Origin: Sporosarcina highlanderae
Lineage (GTDB): Bacteria > Bacillota > Bacilli > Bacillales_A > Planococcaceae
Assembly (NCBI RefSeq): GCF_030433715.1
Contig: NZ_JAROCC010000002.1
Location: 248,001 to 312,000 of the forward strand
Reading direction: 5' to 3'
DNA length: 64,000 nt
In this document: positions 8,568-18,087 of the stretch, one piece after another
How positions within the stretch are numbered: the stretch's first letter is position 1
How the letters are laid out: each line of letters opens with the position of its first letter
Position numbers and translations under genes: made by a program
The notes under the pieces: model-generated
Seen by the model: the letters and a program-made list of their open reading frames with translations, nothing else
Databases searched by the model: none
Told to the model about the DNA's origin: nothing

Positions 8568-8604
8568 AAAAAACCCGGTTCATTCGACAGAACCGGGTTT
8601 TCCC
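8568..8604. terminator. Bidirectional terminator after pgeF
   Basis: Hairpin AAACCCGGTTC/GAACCGGGTTT flanked by A and T runs, shared by the convergent genes. Confidence 0.85.
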
Positions 8605-8607
8605 TTA

Positions 8608-9279
8608 TTACAACGGAAGCAATGCCACTGTATCCTTCTGTTTCAATCCCTCTATCATATCAAGCCATTGCTGCGGCTTATTCGAAAGTACGGAATAATA
8701 ATCGGACAAGAACTCGACAATCCAATATGACGGGATTTCAGTAAGTTGCTCGTCCATCGGCATGAAGCAGAAGTCTAACCCTTCCACCGCTTCCCCGTCA
8801 TTTTTCCACGATGGATGAACGTATGAGAAATCAAGGCGCTTGTACCCGAGATGAGAAAGCACTTCCCTTCTCACATACGGATTCATCGCCATCACGCCGC
8901 CGAAAGCAAAGTCTTCACGCTCATAAGGATTGTAAATTTCCGCGAACATGCCGAAAAGAGTCTTGCCATTTTCCTGTGCCAAACGATGCAAATCCTCTTC
9001 ACGCTTCTTTGCCAAGAATCGGCCGATACCAAGTCCAGACTGCCCGATGATCGTGAAATCAGTCATCGCGATGTTCCAGTCCGGATAATAGCGGTATTCC
9101 GTCGACCCTACGACTTCCCCTTCATGCACCGCAACAAAGACGCGAATGCTTGGATCTTCAAGCGGCTCCTTCCACAATTCAAACTCCAACACTTCTTCAG
9201 GAGGGAAAATCTCCCCTAACAATGTGTGCATCTTCGCAAAAAGCGGATCCTCAATATTATTCACGCGAATATATTCCAT
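8608..9279 (-). CDS. GNAT family acetyltransferase
   Basis: 223 residues. The acyl-CoA binding motif A is visible as SGLGIGRFLAKKRE (about 82-95), preceded by beta strands with VFVAVHEGEVVGSTEYRY. This is the GNAT fold, transferring an acyl group from acyl-CoA to an amine; the substrate is unknown. The C-terminal 100 residues are acidic/aromatic and unassigned. It is the last of three genes in one direction (nitrilase, GNAT, GNAT), 15 bases after the previous gene, so probably one operon. Confidence 0.75.
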   Translation of the reverse strand: MEYIRVNNIEDPLFAKMHTLLGEIFPPEEVLEFELWKEPLEDPSIRVFVAVHEGEVVGSTEYRYYPDWNIAMTDFTIIGQSGLGIGRFLAKKREEDLHRLAQENGKTLFGMFAEIYNPYEREDFAFGGVMAMNPYVRREVLSHLGYKRLDFSYVHPSWKNDGEAVEGLDFCFMPMDEQLTEIPSYWIVEFLSDYYSVLSNKPQQWLDMIEGLKQKDTVALLPL

Positions 9280-9294
9280 CTCGTTATCCCCCTA

Positions 9295-9966
9295 TCAATC
9301 AGTACGGAACGGATTCTTCCATTCCATTAAAAGCGCATAGTTATGCGACTCTTCGTCTTCCAAATAGTTTTCGATCAGCGTGACGGGCATCCGTCCACAA
9401 CGAAGCAAAAATGTAACGACCGGGTCCTTCAAAGTACCTTGGACAACTTTCTCTACGTACTGTTCGGCGGACATTTCACCCGCAACTTTCCCGTAACCGG
9501 GTATCCGGCCTCCACCTAACACCCGCTTCACATCAAGCTTTACCGCAAGTTGGTAATTCGCCTGCATCATCAACTTGCCTAATCCAGCCTTCCGAAACGC
9601 CGGGCTGTTGCAAATATCGACAATGTATAGCGTATTTCCATCAGGCTTATGAGTTCGGATATAGCCATTATCCGTTACGTCTTCCCATTTATGCTCCGGT
9701 TCTTTGGAATCGAAATCCACACGCAAACCCGTCATTGACCCGATAATGCGACCTTTGTATTCCACGCAAATAGCGCCTTCCGGAAAAAGGCGTACATGAT
9801 TTTCAAGCTGTTCTTCATTCCACCATAGCTCCTCCGGAAATGGCGGCGGAAAACATTCGGCCTGCAATGAAATCATAGCTTCAAAATCATCGCGAGTGTA
9901 GTTCCGGACAACAACAGGAATGAATGCCCCCTCGTAAGGGACCATCACCTCACTGCGATATACCAC
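9295..9966 (-). CDS. GNAT family acetyltransferase, split counterpart of YhcX-type fusions
   Basis: About 223 residues with GNAT features: FIPVVVRNYTRDDFEAMI at the N-terminus, acceptor region ECFPPPFPEELWW, and a CoA-site RKAGLGKLMMQ. GTG 9966 is chosen because GGGAG lies eight bases upstream; it overlaps the end of the nitrilase gene by 17 bases. An ATG at 9945 is the alternative. In B. subtilis YhcX a GNAT domain and a nitrilase domain are fused; here the same two modules are separate, overlapping genes, which suggests they act on one substrate. Confidence 0.75.
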   Translation of the reverse strand: MVYRSEVMVPYEGAFIPVVVRNYTRDDFEAMISLQAECFPPPFPEELWWNEEQLENHVRLFPEGAICVEYKGRIIGSMTGLRVDFDSKEPEHKWEDVTDNGYIRTHKPDGNTLYIVDICNSPAFRKAGLGKLMMQANYQLAVKLDVKRVLGGGRIPGYGKVAGEMSAEQYVEKVVQGTLKDPVVTFLLRCGRMPVTLIENYLEDEESHNYALLMEWKNPFRTD

Positions 9967-10846
9967 TGCTCTCGCTCCCGACTGGTTTTTCGCCCCAATC
10001 CGTATACAAATCCGTTCTGCGATCACGCCACGTTGTCACTGAGCCTTTCTCGCGAACTTCATACAACAAATTCAAATCCAGATCAGCCGTAACAAGCATG
10101 TCATTATTCAACTCACCTTCCGCAGCCAATCCTTTCGGTGGGAACGGAATGTCATTCGGTGTAATGATTGCCGCTTGCCCAAAATTGGCGCGCATGAAAT
10201 CGACCGTTTGGAGCGAACCGACAGTGCCAGTCAGCACGACATATACTTGGTTTTCGATGGCGCGGGCATGGCTTGTATACCTGACGCGATGAAACCCATG
10301 ACGGTCATCCGTGCAGGACGGACAGAAAATGACATCCGCACCTGCAGCCTTCACCATCCGGACGATTTCAGGGAATTCAATATCATAGCACGTCAAAATG
10401 GCAATCCTGCCTTTTTCAGTATCGAACACTTTCAACTCATCGCCGGCAGCCATATTCCAGCCTTCTATTTCAAAAGGGGTGATATGCAACTTCGCCTGTT
10501 CCTCCACTGTGCCGTCGGGGAAGAATAAATGCGCGACATTATAAAGGCGCCCCTCACGCTCCAATACATGAGTGCCGCCGATAATATGCATCTTCGTTTC
10601 TTTTGCGAGTCTTGTAAAAAGCTCAATATATTGGCTTGTAAAACCTGGCAGTGCTTCAATTGGTAAAGCCTTGCCGTTTTCATCACCAATGGAAAGCAGC
10701 TGTGTCGTGAAGAATTCCGGGAATAAAACAAACTCAGCATCATACTCTTGAGCATTGCGAATATAGTGCTCACATTGCATCGCAAACTCGTCAAATGACG
10801 AAATCGAATGTAGATGATATTGCACAGCGGAAACACGAAGTTTCAT
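9950..10846 (-). CDS. Carbon-nitrogen hydrolase (nitrilase superfamily)
   Basis: 298 residues. The Glu-Lys-Cys triad is visible: Glu in VLFPEFFT, Lys in EQAKLHITPFE, Cys in ILTCYDIEFPE. Members hydrolyse amides or nitriles. No membrane segments, so cytoplasmic. First gene of a three-gene run with two acetyltransferases, the second of which overlaps its end. The exact amide substrate is unknown; omega-amidase or N-acyl-amine hydrolysis would fit but is a guess. Confidence 0.9.
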   Translation of the reverse strand: MKLRVSAVQYHLHSISSFDEFAMQCEHYIRNAQEYDAEFVLFPEFFTTQLLSIGDENGKALPIEALPGFTSQYIELFTRLAKETKMHIIGGTHVLEREGRLYNVAHLFFPDGTVEEQAKLHITPFEIEGWNMAAGDELKVFDTEKGRIAILTCYDIEFPEIVRMVKAAGADVIFCPSCTDDRHGFHRVRYTSHARAIENQVYVVLTGTVGSLQTVDFMRANFGQAAIITPNDIPFPPKGLAAEGELNNDMLVTADLDLNLLYEVREKGSVTTWRDRRTDLYTDWGEKPVGSESSGISQ

Positions 10847-10975
10847 TGGATCAACCCCCTATTTACACATAGTTAGCAACATCATAATACATGTATGGCG
10901 TAAAGTCATTCATTATTTTAATAGTCTGGAATTATTAGAGGATTACTAATCAAGTAAAAAGCAGTGACTAACATA

Positions 10976-11011
10976 AAAAAAGATGCCTTCCAAATGGAAA
11001 GCATCCTATTT
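10976..11011 (-). terminator. Terminator of the 51-residue gene
   Basis: Hairpin GATGCTTTCC/GGAAGGCATC with a TTTTTT tail on the minus strand. Confidence 0.8.
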
Positions 11012-11013
11012 AT

Positions 11014-11169
11014 TCAAGGTTTTTGCTGTCTTTTTACTTCACTTCGTGCCTCTTCCTTAATCGACTCCATTTGCGCCTCCGCCTTTTTAGCAGCGTCGTT
11101 CGCTAAAGCGGATGAATCTTTCGCTTGGTTATTTTGTTTGTCGTCTCTATCGCCTGCATAACTTTTCAT
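11014..11169 (-). CDS. Small hydrophilic protein (51 aa)
   Basis: Reads MKSYAGDRDDKQNNQAK then an Ala/Glu/Lys-rich helix ending in KRQQKP. No cysteine or hydrophobic segment; probably a soluble helical or disordered protein. AAAGGAG eight to nine bases before ATG 11169, and its own terminator, support expression. Composition is like small spore or stress proteins, but no family is recognised. Confidence 0.6.
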   Translation of the reverse strand: MKSYAGDRDDKQNNQAKDSSALANDAAKKAEAQMESIKEEARSEVKRQQKP

Positions 11170-11327
11170 GTTGATCACTCCTTTTGTTGATACATATAGT
11201 ATTCCCAAAATAGAGGTCATCCAAAACTTATGTCAGTTACCCATTCAGTTTTAGATGTATAAATGTTGTCAAATCCCGACTATCATAGTAAGTTTCAACT
11301 AATGGATTCCGGAAAAGGAGCGATTCA

Positions 11328-12578
11328 ATGGATGAAAGAGTAAAAGCAATTGCAGATAAAGCGCAGAATGAGTTTGGCCTTGAACGGTATCGTCTTGAAA
11401 GGTATACGTTTCATGAAAATCGGAAAAGTCCCGGTTTTATTTTGAATATGGAATGGTTTCCTATCGACTTTGACGGACCAGTTGAAGAGGATATGAATCC
11501 GGATGGAACGGCGAGCATTGATTACGATATCCAAAGTGAACGCTTCACAAGTGCGATTTTCACAATGGGTAGATCCTATTCAACCGCCCACCCTTTCAAG
11601 GTGAAAACGATTGAAGAAGCTGCCGCTTGGTTGGAGAAAATAACTAATTTGGCATACAAACAGGATTTTTTTGCGGAACAAGCAAGTGAAAACGGGTTCC
11701 GGTTCATAGCAAGAAAGGACAATGTTAGACTTTCACCTAATCTCCAATTGAACGTTGAGTTTGATGACGATGGAAGATTACTTCTTTTTTCCACATATGG
11801 CGAAGCACCAAATTGGGGGCTTATAGAAAAACAGGAATTTAATTTAACACTTGAAGAAATTGAGCCGATTGTCAAAAAACATCTCACCCTCGTCAAATTC
11901 CCTTCTGAATCGGAGGAAAGGTTTGTCCATGTTTATGCAATTGATGAAGTTTACGTGACAGCGGACGGAAAACGAACCATTCCATTTTTGTTGGATGATC
12001 TAACGACAGTAGAAATGGATCATTTGATGGAATGGGATGAACCGTTGGAAGGCAAGATTGAGAGACAATCCTTTAATGTCACAAAAGAAGTGAGTGCTGA
12101 TGAAGCTTTCAATTCGCATACTGTGGAAGATATCGTTTTAACCGATGAAATGATTGATGCGTGTGTCAAACTTGTCCATGGTGCATTACGGATGGAGTAT
12201 CCCGCCGACAGTGGAAAGTGGACTTTGAGGGAACTTCGCCCAACACAGACACATATCGAAGCTTTCTGTTATGCAGACAATCCCGACAATTTTATTTTCC
12301 GTCCGAAAATGGTGCTGATTATCGACAAGGATGCGGCGACCGTCATTAATTTGATTGACAATAAAGGGATGTTCGACATATTCAATTCATTCACCCCGGC
12401 ACCGGAACCAAAAGTCGACCACGAAACGGCTTTTGAAAAGATGGTTCCTTACATTACATTGGATCCCGTCTATGTCTACGACAAAGAGCTTAAGAAATAC
12501 GTACTCTGTGGATTAATCGATTCCGACTTGGCGGTAGACGCTGTAACCGGAGAAATTATAGCACTTCAGGATCTTTAA
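11328..12578 (+). CDS. YcdB/YcdC-like repeat-domain protein
   Basis: 416 residues made of two similar halves, each with a PepSY-like alpha/beta pattern and a terminal LxDAVTGEI-type motif (final DLAVDAVTGEIIALQDL). This matches what is known of the YcdB/YcdC repeat family in bacilli. No signal peptide or membrane segment is visible, so it appears cytoplasmic. AAGGAG precedes the ATG. The role is unknown; monocistronic between its promoter region and a strong terminator. Confidence 0.6.
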   Translation: MDERVKAIADKAQNEFGLERYRLERYTFHENRKSPGFILNMEWFPIDFDGPVEEDMNPDGTASIDYDIQSERFTSAIFTMGRSYSTAHPFKVKTIEEAAAWLEKITNLAYKQDFFAEQASENGFRFIARKDNVRLSPNLQLNVEFDDDGRLLLFSTYGEAPNWGLIEKQEFNLTLEEIEPIVKKHLTLVKFPSESEERFVHVYAIDEVYVTADGKRTIPFLLDDLTTVEMDHLMEWDEPLEGKIERQSFNVTKEVSADEAFNSHTVEDIVLTDEMIDACVKLVHGALRMEYPADSGKWTLRELRPTQTHIEAFCYADNPDNFIFRPKMVLIIDKDAATVINLIDNKGMFDIFNSFTPAPEPKVDHETAFEKMVPYITLDPVYVYDKELKKYVLCGLIDSDLAVDAVTGEIIALQDL

Positions 12579-12588
12579 ATAATAAAAC

Positions 12589-12617
12589 AAAAACAGCCAA
12601 TTACGCGGCTGTTTTTT
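12589..12617. terminator. Bidirectional terminator after the YcdB-like gene
   Basis: Hairpin AACAGCC/GGCTGTT followed by TTTTT. It abuts the stop codon of the convergent small membrane protein. Confidence 0.8.
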
Positions 12618-12755
12618 TCATCTCATCAACGCATAATAAAGAACATAAAGCCAACTAAGAATCCCATGGAATATAGCCCATAGTATCGATTTATGGACAC
12701 TCCAGGAAATTACAACTGCCAAGCAAGTTCCAAGTCCAATACCGCGCTCCACCAT
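12618..12755 (-). CDS. Small two-helix membrane protein (45 aa)
   Basis: A 45-residue product starting MVERGIGLGTCLAV with two hydrophobic helices (GTCLAVVISW and a Trp/Tyr-rich second helix ending YVLYYALMR). GGAG lies six bases before ATG 12755; a GTG twelve bases earlier would give 49 residues. The Trp-rich amphipathic pattern looks conserved-protein-like rather than random. Faces a shared terminator. Function unknown. Confidence 0.55.
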   Translation of the reverse strand: MVERGIGLGTCLAVVISWSVHKSILWAIFHGILSWLYVLYYALMR

Positions 12756-12903
12756 TTTTTTCTCCACATTTCATCCCCCCTATTTCAGTATAAGCAGAAC
12801 CGATCCGTGTCATGAACCGAAATTCTTAACTTAATTTATTCAGACTTGAAGCTTACATCTAATGCGAAAGGGTAAACTGAACTAAAAAAAGGATGAGCCA
12901 TTG

Positions 12904-13806
12904 ATGAATTATGAATGTGCGATTATTGGAGGTGGGCCAGCCGGACTGAATGCGGCGCTTGTACTTGGAAGGTCAAGGCGAAAAGTGCTGCTTTTTGATA
13001 ATAATCAACCGAGGAACCGGGCGTCACGAATGGCCCATGGATTCATCACGCGCGATGGCATCCCCCCAGCCGAACTCAGACGCTTAGCCCATTCTGAACT
13101 TACCAATTATCCTTCCGTGGATATTAAATGCGAAAAGGTCCTTTCTATCAGACGGCTCGATAAAACACTTTTTGAACTAAAAACCGATAAAGATGTCTTT
13201 CATTGCACCAAAATCATCTTGGCAACAGGATTAAAGGACGAACAGCCTAACATCCCTACTATCGAAAAGTTCTACGGGACGAGCATTTTCAGCTGCCCCT
13301 ATTGCGATGGATGGGAGTTGCGCGATCGACCACTTGCCGTCATTGCGGATAAAAATGTGTTTAAGCTTGCGAAGGAAGTGTACATATGGAGCCGGGATTT
13401 GGCTGTTTTCACAAATGGTGAAGGCCGGCTTGAGTTAGAAGAACGTGATCAATTGCTCGCCAAGGGAATTCATGTATATGAAGATATTATTTCCGGACTC
13501 GAAGGCGAAAACGGACAGCTTCGAAGCGTTCGCCTCGAAGATGGCACACTTATCGATCGAGTCGGCGGATTCGTCACTCCTTTATGGAGCCACCCAAATA
13601 ATTTTGCGGAAGAACTTGGCTGTGAGTTGAATGAATATGGCGGTATTAAGACAGATGAATATGGAAGGACAAATGTGTGGAATGTCTATGCCGCCGGGGA
13701 CGCAGCGAACATTGTACCTTCCCAACTTATTATTGCGGCAGGTTCAGGCAGTGCGGCTGCGATTGGGGTAAATGGCGACTTGACGAATGAGTATTTTAGT
13801 AATTGA
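12904..13806 (+). CDS. Thioredoxin-reductase-like FAD/NAD(P)H oxidoreductase
   Basis: 300 residues. FAD site IIGGGPAGLNAAL at the N-terminus, redox-active pair SCPYCDG mid-protein, and the FAD-closing motif VYAAGDAA near the C-terminus. The CxxC and length match thioredoxin reductase-like flavoproteins. The second nucleotide-binding motif is weak: the usual GxGxxA after CDG is degenerate (LAVIADKN), so the pyridine nucleotide partner may differ. ATG 12904 chosen over TTG 12901. Monocistronic with a strong terminator. Confidence 0.85.
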   Translation: MNYECAIIGGGPAGLNAALVLGRSRRKVLLFDNNQPRNRASRMAHGFITRDGIPPAELRRLAHSELTNYPSVDIKCEKVLSIRRLDKTLFELKTDKDVFHCTKIILATGLKDEQPNIPTIEKFYGTSIFSCPYCDGWELRDRPLAVIADKNVFKLAKEVYIWSRDLAVFTNGEGRLELEERDQLLAKGIHVYEDIISGLEGENGQLRSVRLEDGTLIDRVGGFVTPLWSHPNNFAEELGCELNEYGGIKTDEYGRTNVWNVYAAGDAANIVPSQLIIAAGSGSAAAIGVNGDLTNEYFSN

Positions 13807-13814
13807 TCAACACC

Positions 13815-13856
13815 ACAGAAAAAGCGCTGCCCACTTCTCCGGACAAGCGCTTTTTC
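13815..13856. terminator. Bidirectional terminator
   Basis: AAAAAGCGCT/AGCGCTTTTT arms between the flavoprotein gene and the convergent DUF4179 remnant. Confidence 0.85.
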
Positions 13857-13859
13857 CAC

Positions 13860-15012
13860 CTATTTCACTTTCACTTTCACTTTCACATCGCCAGTAATAT
13901 AATTCGGGTAGTTCGTTAGTTCGAAGCGAAGCGGATTCGTATAATCCGTTGTTTCAAACGTCATATCCCAATGTCTGATTTCTTCTTCCATATACATACC
14001 AGTTGATGAAATATATATTTCCTTACCATCTGCATCTATGCCTGTCGAAAGGATGTCGTAAGAGTGATATTGATCCCCTCCTGCATCCGGCATAATAATA
14101 TGCAATCCCGCTTTCGAAGCGCTTAAAATCTGCAACTTGCCATCTTTCGGACCATCTAGTATTTCGCCTTTTTCCGTGTCTACAAGTAATGTTGCTTCGT
14201 CTTTATCCAATGCTTGCAGTTTGTTGATTCGCAAGTAGAGCTTTTCAGGCTGCTCGAAGTAATTGCTTTGTAGAAAATAGGTTTCACTACCCATTGCCGT
14301 CACACCGTTCATGATGGATCCCCACACTTCGCCTTTTTCATCCTCTAATCGCATATCCTCGAATTGAAGGATTTTCTTCGTATTTGCTTCATCAAAAGCA
14401 ACTTCCACTGCGACGCGGAGTGGGTAAATGGTGATTTCCTTAATCGTAAATTTTTGTGATTCAATCTCCACCTCTTCATTCAAAATAACAGTTTTACCAG
14501 GCTTCACATTCTCCTTTAACTCAAATGGCAATGAAAATGAAATCGGTTTCTCTTGGAATGTAACATCCATATCCAAAACAAAGGATTGATCCTTAAATTG
14601 CACTGGGCTTTCAAAATGGTACATAACTCGATTGGCTACTTCCTTAGGGTTATCATCAACATCTATGCCTCCATAAGAAATACCGCTTGGAGGAATCCCC
14701 TCTTCATGCTGTAAATCAACTTTCTGTATGGAAAGTGACTTTAACTTATCTTTTGATTTGAGTGTGTAATAGATGTTAATGCCCGTTTCATCCAAAATAG
14801 CGCCGTCTATCGTCAACGTCAGCCCATTTTTTGTTTGGGATGCATCGACTTTTTGGTAATAGTCATTTTTAAAAATGGCTTCAAGTCCTTTATCAAACTG
14901 AATCAAATCCACGAACTTTTCCATGCCCGGTATTGACGCCACCGCATTTGCAAATGCCGGTGACACGCGGATTGACGTGACGAATGTGGCAAATAGGATT
15001 GCCGCCGCATTT
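13860..15012 (-). pseudogene. DUF4179-type anti-sigma-like protein, N-terminus deleted
   Basis: The frame encodes a transmembrane segment AILFATFVTSIRV, then SPAFANAVASIPGM and about 350 extracytoplasmic residues ending in KVKVKVK. This order, TM then SPAFA, is typical of DUF4179 proteins, the membrane partners of ECF sigma factors. The cytoplasmic N-terminal part is missing: directly upstream, in another frame, is the sigma-factor region 4 ending EGTVK. The junction is near 15008-15013. The first methionine after the junction is deep in the extracytoplasmic part (14966 is a GTG/TTG-type start in the TM region), so a functional protein is doubtful. Confidence 0.75.
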
Positions 15013-15456
15013 GACCGTACCTTCAGGTATACTCGAAAGTTCCGAAATTTCCTTTATTTTCACGTCTTGGAAGTATTTGAGATAAATCAATTGCTGTTCT
15101 TCTGGTTTCAATGTGGCAAGTGCTTCAGCCAATTCAAATTAGTACTCATCTTTCTTGCCAATTGTTTCGTCCACTTCTCCAGTCATGACATAGCGTTTGC
15201 CACGCTTTAACTGATCTTGGCAATAGTTCATCATTATGCGGATGAGCCAAGTCTTTACATATGCCGGTTCTCTGACAGTATGAATCTTTTTATATGCCCG
15301 ATAGGTCACTTCCTGAAGTGCTTCCAATGCATCTTGATCATTTTTCAAGAAGGCGATTGCTGTGCGTAAAAGCGCTTCCTTATGAAATTGCATTAGCGAA
15401 AGGAATGCGTCGTCATCACCGCCAATCGCTTTTTCACTTAATTCTCTCTCGTTCAT
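15013..15456 (-). pseudogene. ECF-type RNA polymerase sigma factor, disrupted
   Basis: Region 2 is intact at the N-terminus (AFLSLMQFHKEALLRTA, then ALQEVTYRAYKKI and YVKTWLIRIMMNYCQD). A TAA at 15139-15141 interrupts the frame just before region 4; the same frame then continues FELAEALATLKPEEQQL, KYFQDVKIKEIS and IPEGTVK. Region 4 stops abruptly at EGTVK, where the downstream DUF4179 gene begins in another frame. So there is a nonsense mutation plus a deletion of the sigma 3' end. Such sigma factors are normally held by the adjacent membrane protein. Start ATG 15456 behind GGTGGGG. Confidence 0.8.
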
Positions 15457-15600
15457 TTCCCCACCTCACTCGCCCTTCCTATACATTAGACAGCGGAAAC
15501 CCGAAAAGGTTCATTATTCATCCAAAATCTTCATTCATAAATCCCTCCGCAACGGGAACAGTATATTGAAACCATTTTTCAAGCAAAGGAGGAAACTGAT

Positions 15601-15840
15601 TTGAAAAGAATAGCTGTTGAACAACCGTATGAAGATGTCGCAGCAGCCCTTCAAGCTAAAGGGTATGAAACGAAGATGTTCAACACGGATGAGGATGTCA
15701 AAGGCTATGATATCGGTGTAGTCCGTGCGATTAACGAAGGAAATACACATGAATTCAATTTTCCTGTTGTCTCCATGAGAGGCATGTCCCTTGAAGATGC
15801 AGTGGAAGCCGTTGACCAGAAGGCAAGACTTATGGAGTAA
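15601..15840 (+). CDS. UPF0180 family protein (YkuS-like)
   Basis: 79 residues. The N-terminal KRIAVEQPYEDVAAALQAKG followed by a short alpha/beta domain matches the UPF0180/YkuS family of small Bacillus proteins of unknown role. TTG start, with AAAGGAGG eight bases upstream. Soluble, cytoplasmic. Monocistronic with a terminator two bases after the stop. Confidence 0.75.
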   Translation: MKRIAVEQPYEDVAAALQAKGYETKMFNTDEDVKGYDIGVVRAINEGNTHEFNFPVVSMRGMSLEDAVEAVDQKARLME

Positions 15841-15841
15841 A

Positions 15842-15879
15842 AAAGAATCCGTGGCGGTTGCCGCGGATTCTTCTTCTTT
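15842..15879. terminator. Bidirectional terminator
   Basis: GAATCCG/CGGATTC arms with GGC/GCC inner stem between the UPF0180 and SelO genes. Confidence 0.8.
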
Positions 15880-15881
15880 CT

Positions 15882-17342
15882 TCAAGTGCCGCAGAACGTC
15901 TGATAAGGAGTCGTCGATTTGGACGGTGCCGTGTATTCGGCTTGTTCTTCGGTGTGCGCGTATGGGTCAGCAAGCACATCCAATAAATTCTCCATCACAC
16001 CGAAATCACCTTCAATCGCCGCATCCAATGCTTCTTCCACCCTGTGATTACGCGGAATTACGGATGGGTTATTTTCCATCATCAGTTTTTTCGATTCTTC
16101 TTCCGATTGGTGTTGCCTTGACAGTCTCCCTTGCCAACGGTCAAGCCATTCGTCAAATCCTGATGCTTTGCACATCGGCAACTCTTCAAGCGCATCGAGT
16201 GTCAGTGCACGGAATGTATTTGTATAGTCGGCACGATTATTTTTCATCAATTGCAAGAGATCCTTTGCAAGCTGGACGTCCTGTTCTTCCTCATTGAAAA
16301 AGCCAAGCTTGTTTCTCATTCCGGACAACCAATGTATATGGTAAAGCTTGCCGAATCGAGAAAGTTCCTGTTCCGCAATCCCGATTGCCTCTTCCTTATC
16401 ATCATGCAATAGGGGCAAAAGTGTTTCCGCGAATCGGGCAAGATTCCATTCGGCAATGCCGGGTTGATTGCCGTAGGCGTAGCGGCCTTGCCTGTCAATC
16501 GAACTGAATACAGTTGCCGGATCGTACACATCCATGAACGCGCAAGGCCCGTAATCGATAGTTTCACCACTGATTGTCATATTATCCGTATTCATGACTC
16601 CGTGGATGAAACCGACAAGCTGCCATTTGGCAATCAACGACGCTTGGCGCTCAATAACCCTTCGAAGCAGCGAAGCATACGGATTTGCTTCAACTGACAC
16701 TTCCGGGAAATGGCGCTCGATTGCGTAATCCGCAAGAGTTCGTAAATCCTCAGGAACTTGCCGCGCCGCCGCATATTGAAACGTTCCGACGCGCAGATGA
16801 CTTGAAGCCACCCGAGTCAAAATAGCACCTTCAAGCAACTCTTCCCTTTGGATCATTTCACCAGTCACAGTGACTGATAGGCTACGGGTCGTCGGAATTT
16901 TCAGGGCGTGCATCGCCTCACTGATAATAAATTCGCGCAGCATCGGTCCAAGCGCCGCCCGACCATCGCCACCGCGGGAAAACGGCGTGATCCCCGATCC
17001 TTTCAGTTGAATATCCACCCTTTTTCCGGCAGGCGTAATATGCTCACCTAACAAAACGGCCCGTCCGTCCCCAAGCATTGTAAAGTGTCCGAACTGATGC
17101 CCTGCATAGGCTTGGGCAATCGGCTTTGCACCCTCAGGTATAAGGTTTCCTGCAAAAACATCCCTACCTTCTTCACCTTCCAAGGCCTCTTCGTTCAATC
17201 CAAGTTCAGCGGCTAAAGGGTAATTCAAAATCACCAATTCTGGTGATGGCGAGTGTTCGGGCAAAGTCTCCGCGTAAAACGTATTGGGTAGTCGGGTGTA
17301 GCTGTTGTCGAAATTCCATCCTACGAAATCTGATTTTGTCAT
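15882..17342 (-). CDS. selO: Protein adenylyltransferase SelO (YdiU)
   Basis: About 486 residues, full length for the family, with the characteristic last residues FCGT (the Cys is Sec in eukaryotes). Pseudokinase motifs are seen: [36 protein letters not shown] and [10 protein letters not shown]. SelO transfers AMP to Ser/Thr/Tyr of target proteins and links to redox control. ATG 17342 follows AAGGAAG; a GTG nine bases earlier lacks a proper site. No operon partner. Confidence 0.92.
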   Translation of the reverse strand: MTKSDFVGWNFDNSYTRLPNTFYAETLPEHSPSPELVILNYPLAAELGLNEEALEGEEGRDVFAGNLIPEGAKPIAQAYAGHQFGHFTMLGDGRAVLLGEHITPAGKRVDIQLKGSGITPFSRGGDGRAALGPMLREFIISEAMHALKIPTTRSLSVTVTGEMIQREELLEGAILTRVASSHLRVGTFQYAAARQVPEDLRTLADYAIERHFPEVSVEANPYASLLRRVIERQASLIAKWQLVGFIHGVMNTDNMTISGETIDYGPCAFMDVYDPATVFSSIDRQGRYAYGNQPGIAEWNLARFAETLLPLLHDDKEEAIGIAEQELSRFGKLYHIHWLSGMRNKLGFFNEEEQDVQLAKDLLQLMKNNRADYTNTFRALTLDALEELPMCKASGFDEWLDRWQGRLSRQHQSEEESKKLMMENNPSVIPRNHRVEEALDAAIEGDFGVMENLLDVLADPYAHTEEQAEYTAPSKSTTPYQTFCGT

Positions 17343-17416
17343 GATTCCCACTTCCTTTTTAAGCTTCCTTATGAATAAGTATACCCCGCATTTGCAATAT
17401 CAAAGAAATAAGTGAA

Positions 17417-17460
17417 CGAAAAAATCCACCCAAACGAAAATTCCGTTCAAGGATGGACTG
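17417..17460 (-). terminator. Terminator of the 61-residue gene
   Basis: Minus-strand hairpin TCCATCC/GGGTGGA with TTTTTT tail. Confidence 0.7.
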
Positions 17461-17487
17461 TCACTTCTATATTTTCTTCTTCTCCCG

Positions 17488-17673
17488 TTAAATCCAACGG
17501 GGTCTTCGACGTGTATTCTGATTTCTAAGAGTCTTATCAACATCTTCAGAACGGCGTGTATGGTTACTCACAAGTCCATTCCTACGGGGATCCTGCGACA
17601 TGATTTCGTCCATCCCCGATGGATTTGCTTTACCCATCACCTTTCGAATCTCATCTTCAAAAAAGAGCGACAT
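17488..17673 (-). CDS. Hypothetical hydrophilic protein (61 aa)
   Basis: Reads MSLFFEDEIRKVMGKA then a polar, Arg-rich tail (QNTRRRPRWI). AGGAGG lies seven bases before ATG 17673. No hydrophobic segment; probably a nucleic-acid- or acid-binding basic peptide by composition only. No family is recognised. Confidence 0.6.
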   Translation of the reverse strand: MSLFFEDEIRKVMGKANPSGMDEIMSQDPRRNGLVSNHTRRSEDVDKTLRNQNTRRRPRWI

Positions 17674-17832
17674 GCCCAAACCTCCTTTCCCGTTGTGTGG
17701 AAAAAGGAATCGTCAAAGCCCAAAAACTCTCTGCCTCCACGCATATCCTCCCTCGTCTTAATTTACGCTATTTCTTAGTCGAGATAGGAGTTAAGTGCAC
17801 AATTGATAATAAAAAATTCATCGATACATTTT

Positions 17833-17916
17833 TCACATTTCCATCAAGACCGTCACAATAATACCCACAAGTATTCCAACAAATATGGTAGCCCCAAATA
17901 ATAACACCCGCTTCAA
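17833..17916 (-). CDS. Very short membrane peptide (27 aa)
   Basis: TTG start, product beginning MKRVLLFGATIFVGILVG and ending LMEM: one basic N-terminus and a single transmembrane helix. GGGTGAGG lies close upstream. Stretch 17680-18087 holds no other gene I can support. Single-helix peptides of this size are common and unannotated in bacilli, but chance is possible. Confidence 0.35.
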   Translation of the reverse strand: MKRVLLFGATIFVGILVGIIVTVLMEM

Positions 17917-18087
17917 TCCCTCACCCTTTCGCCATGTCTTTTATCCAATGTATTAAAAAGTCCGGCCAAACATGTATCCAAGCTCTATCTCAGCCCTTGG
18001 ACTTACTGTAAAATCAATCATGCGACTGGTAGATATTTCATAAATATAAGCTAAAATTAAAGAAAAGGGACAAAGGGGAGAAAATTT

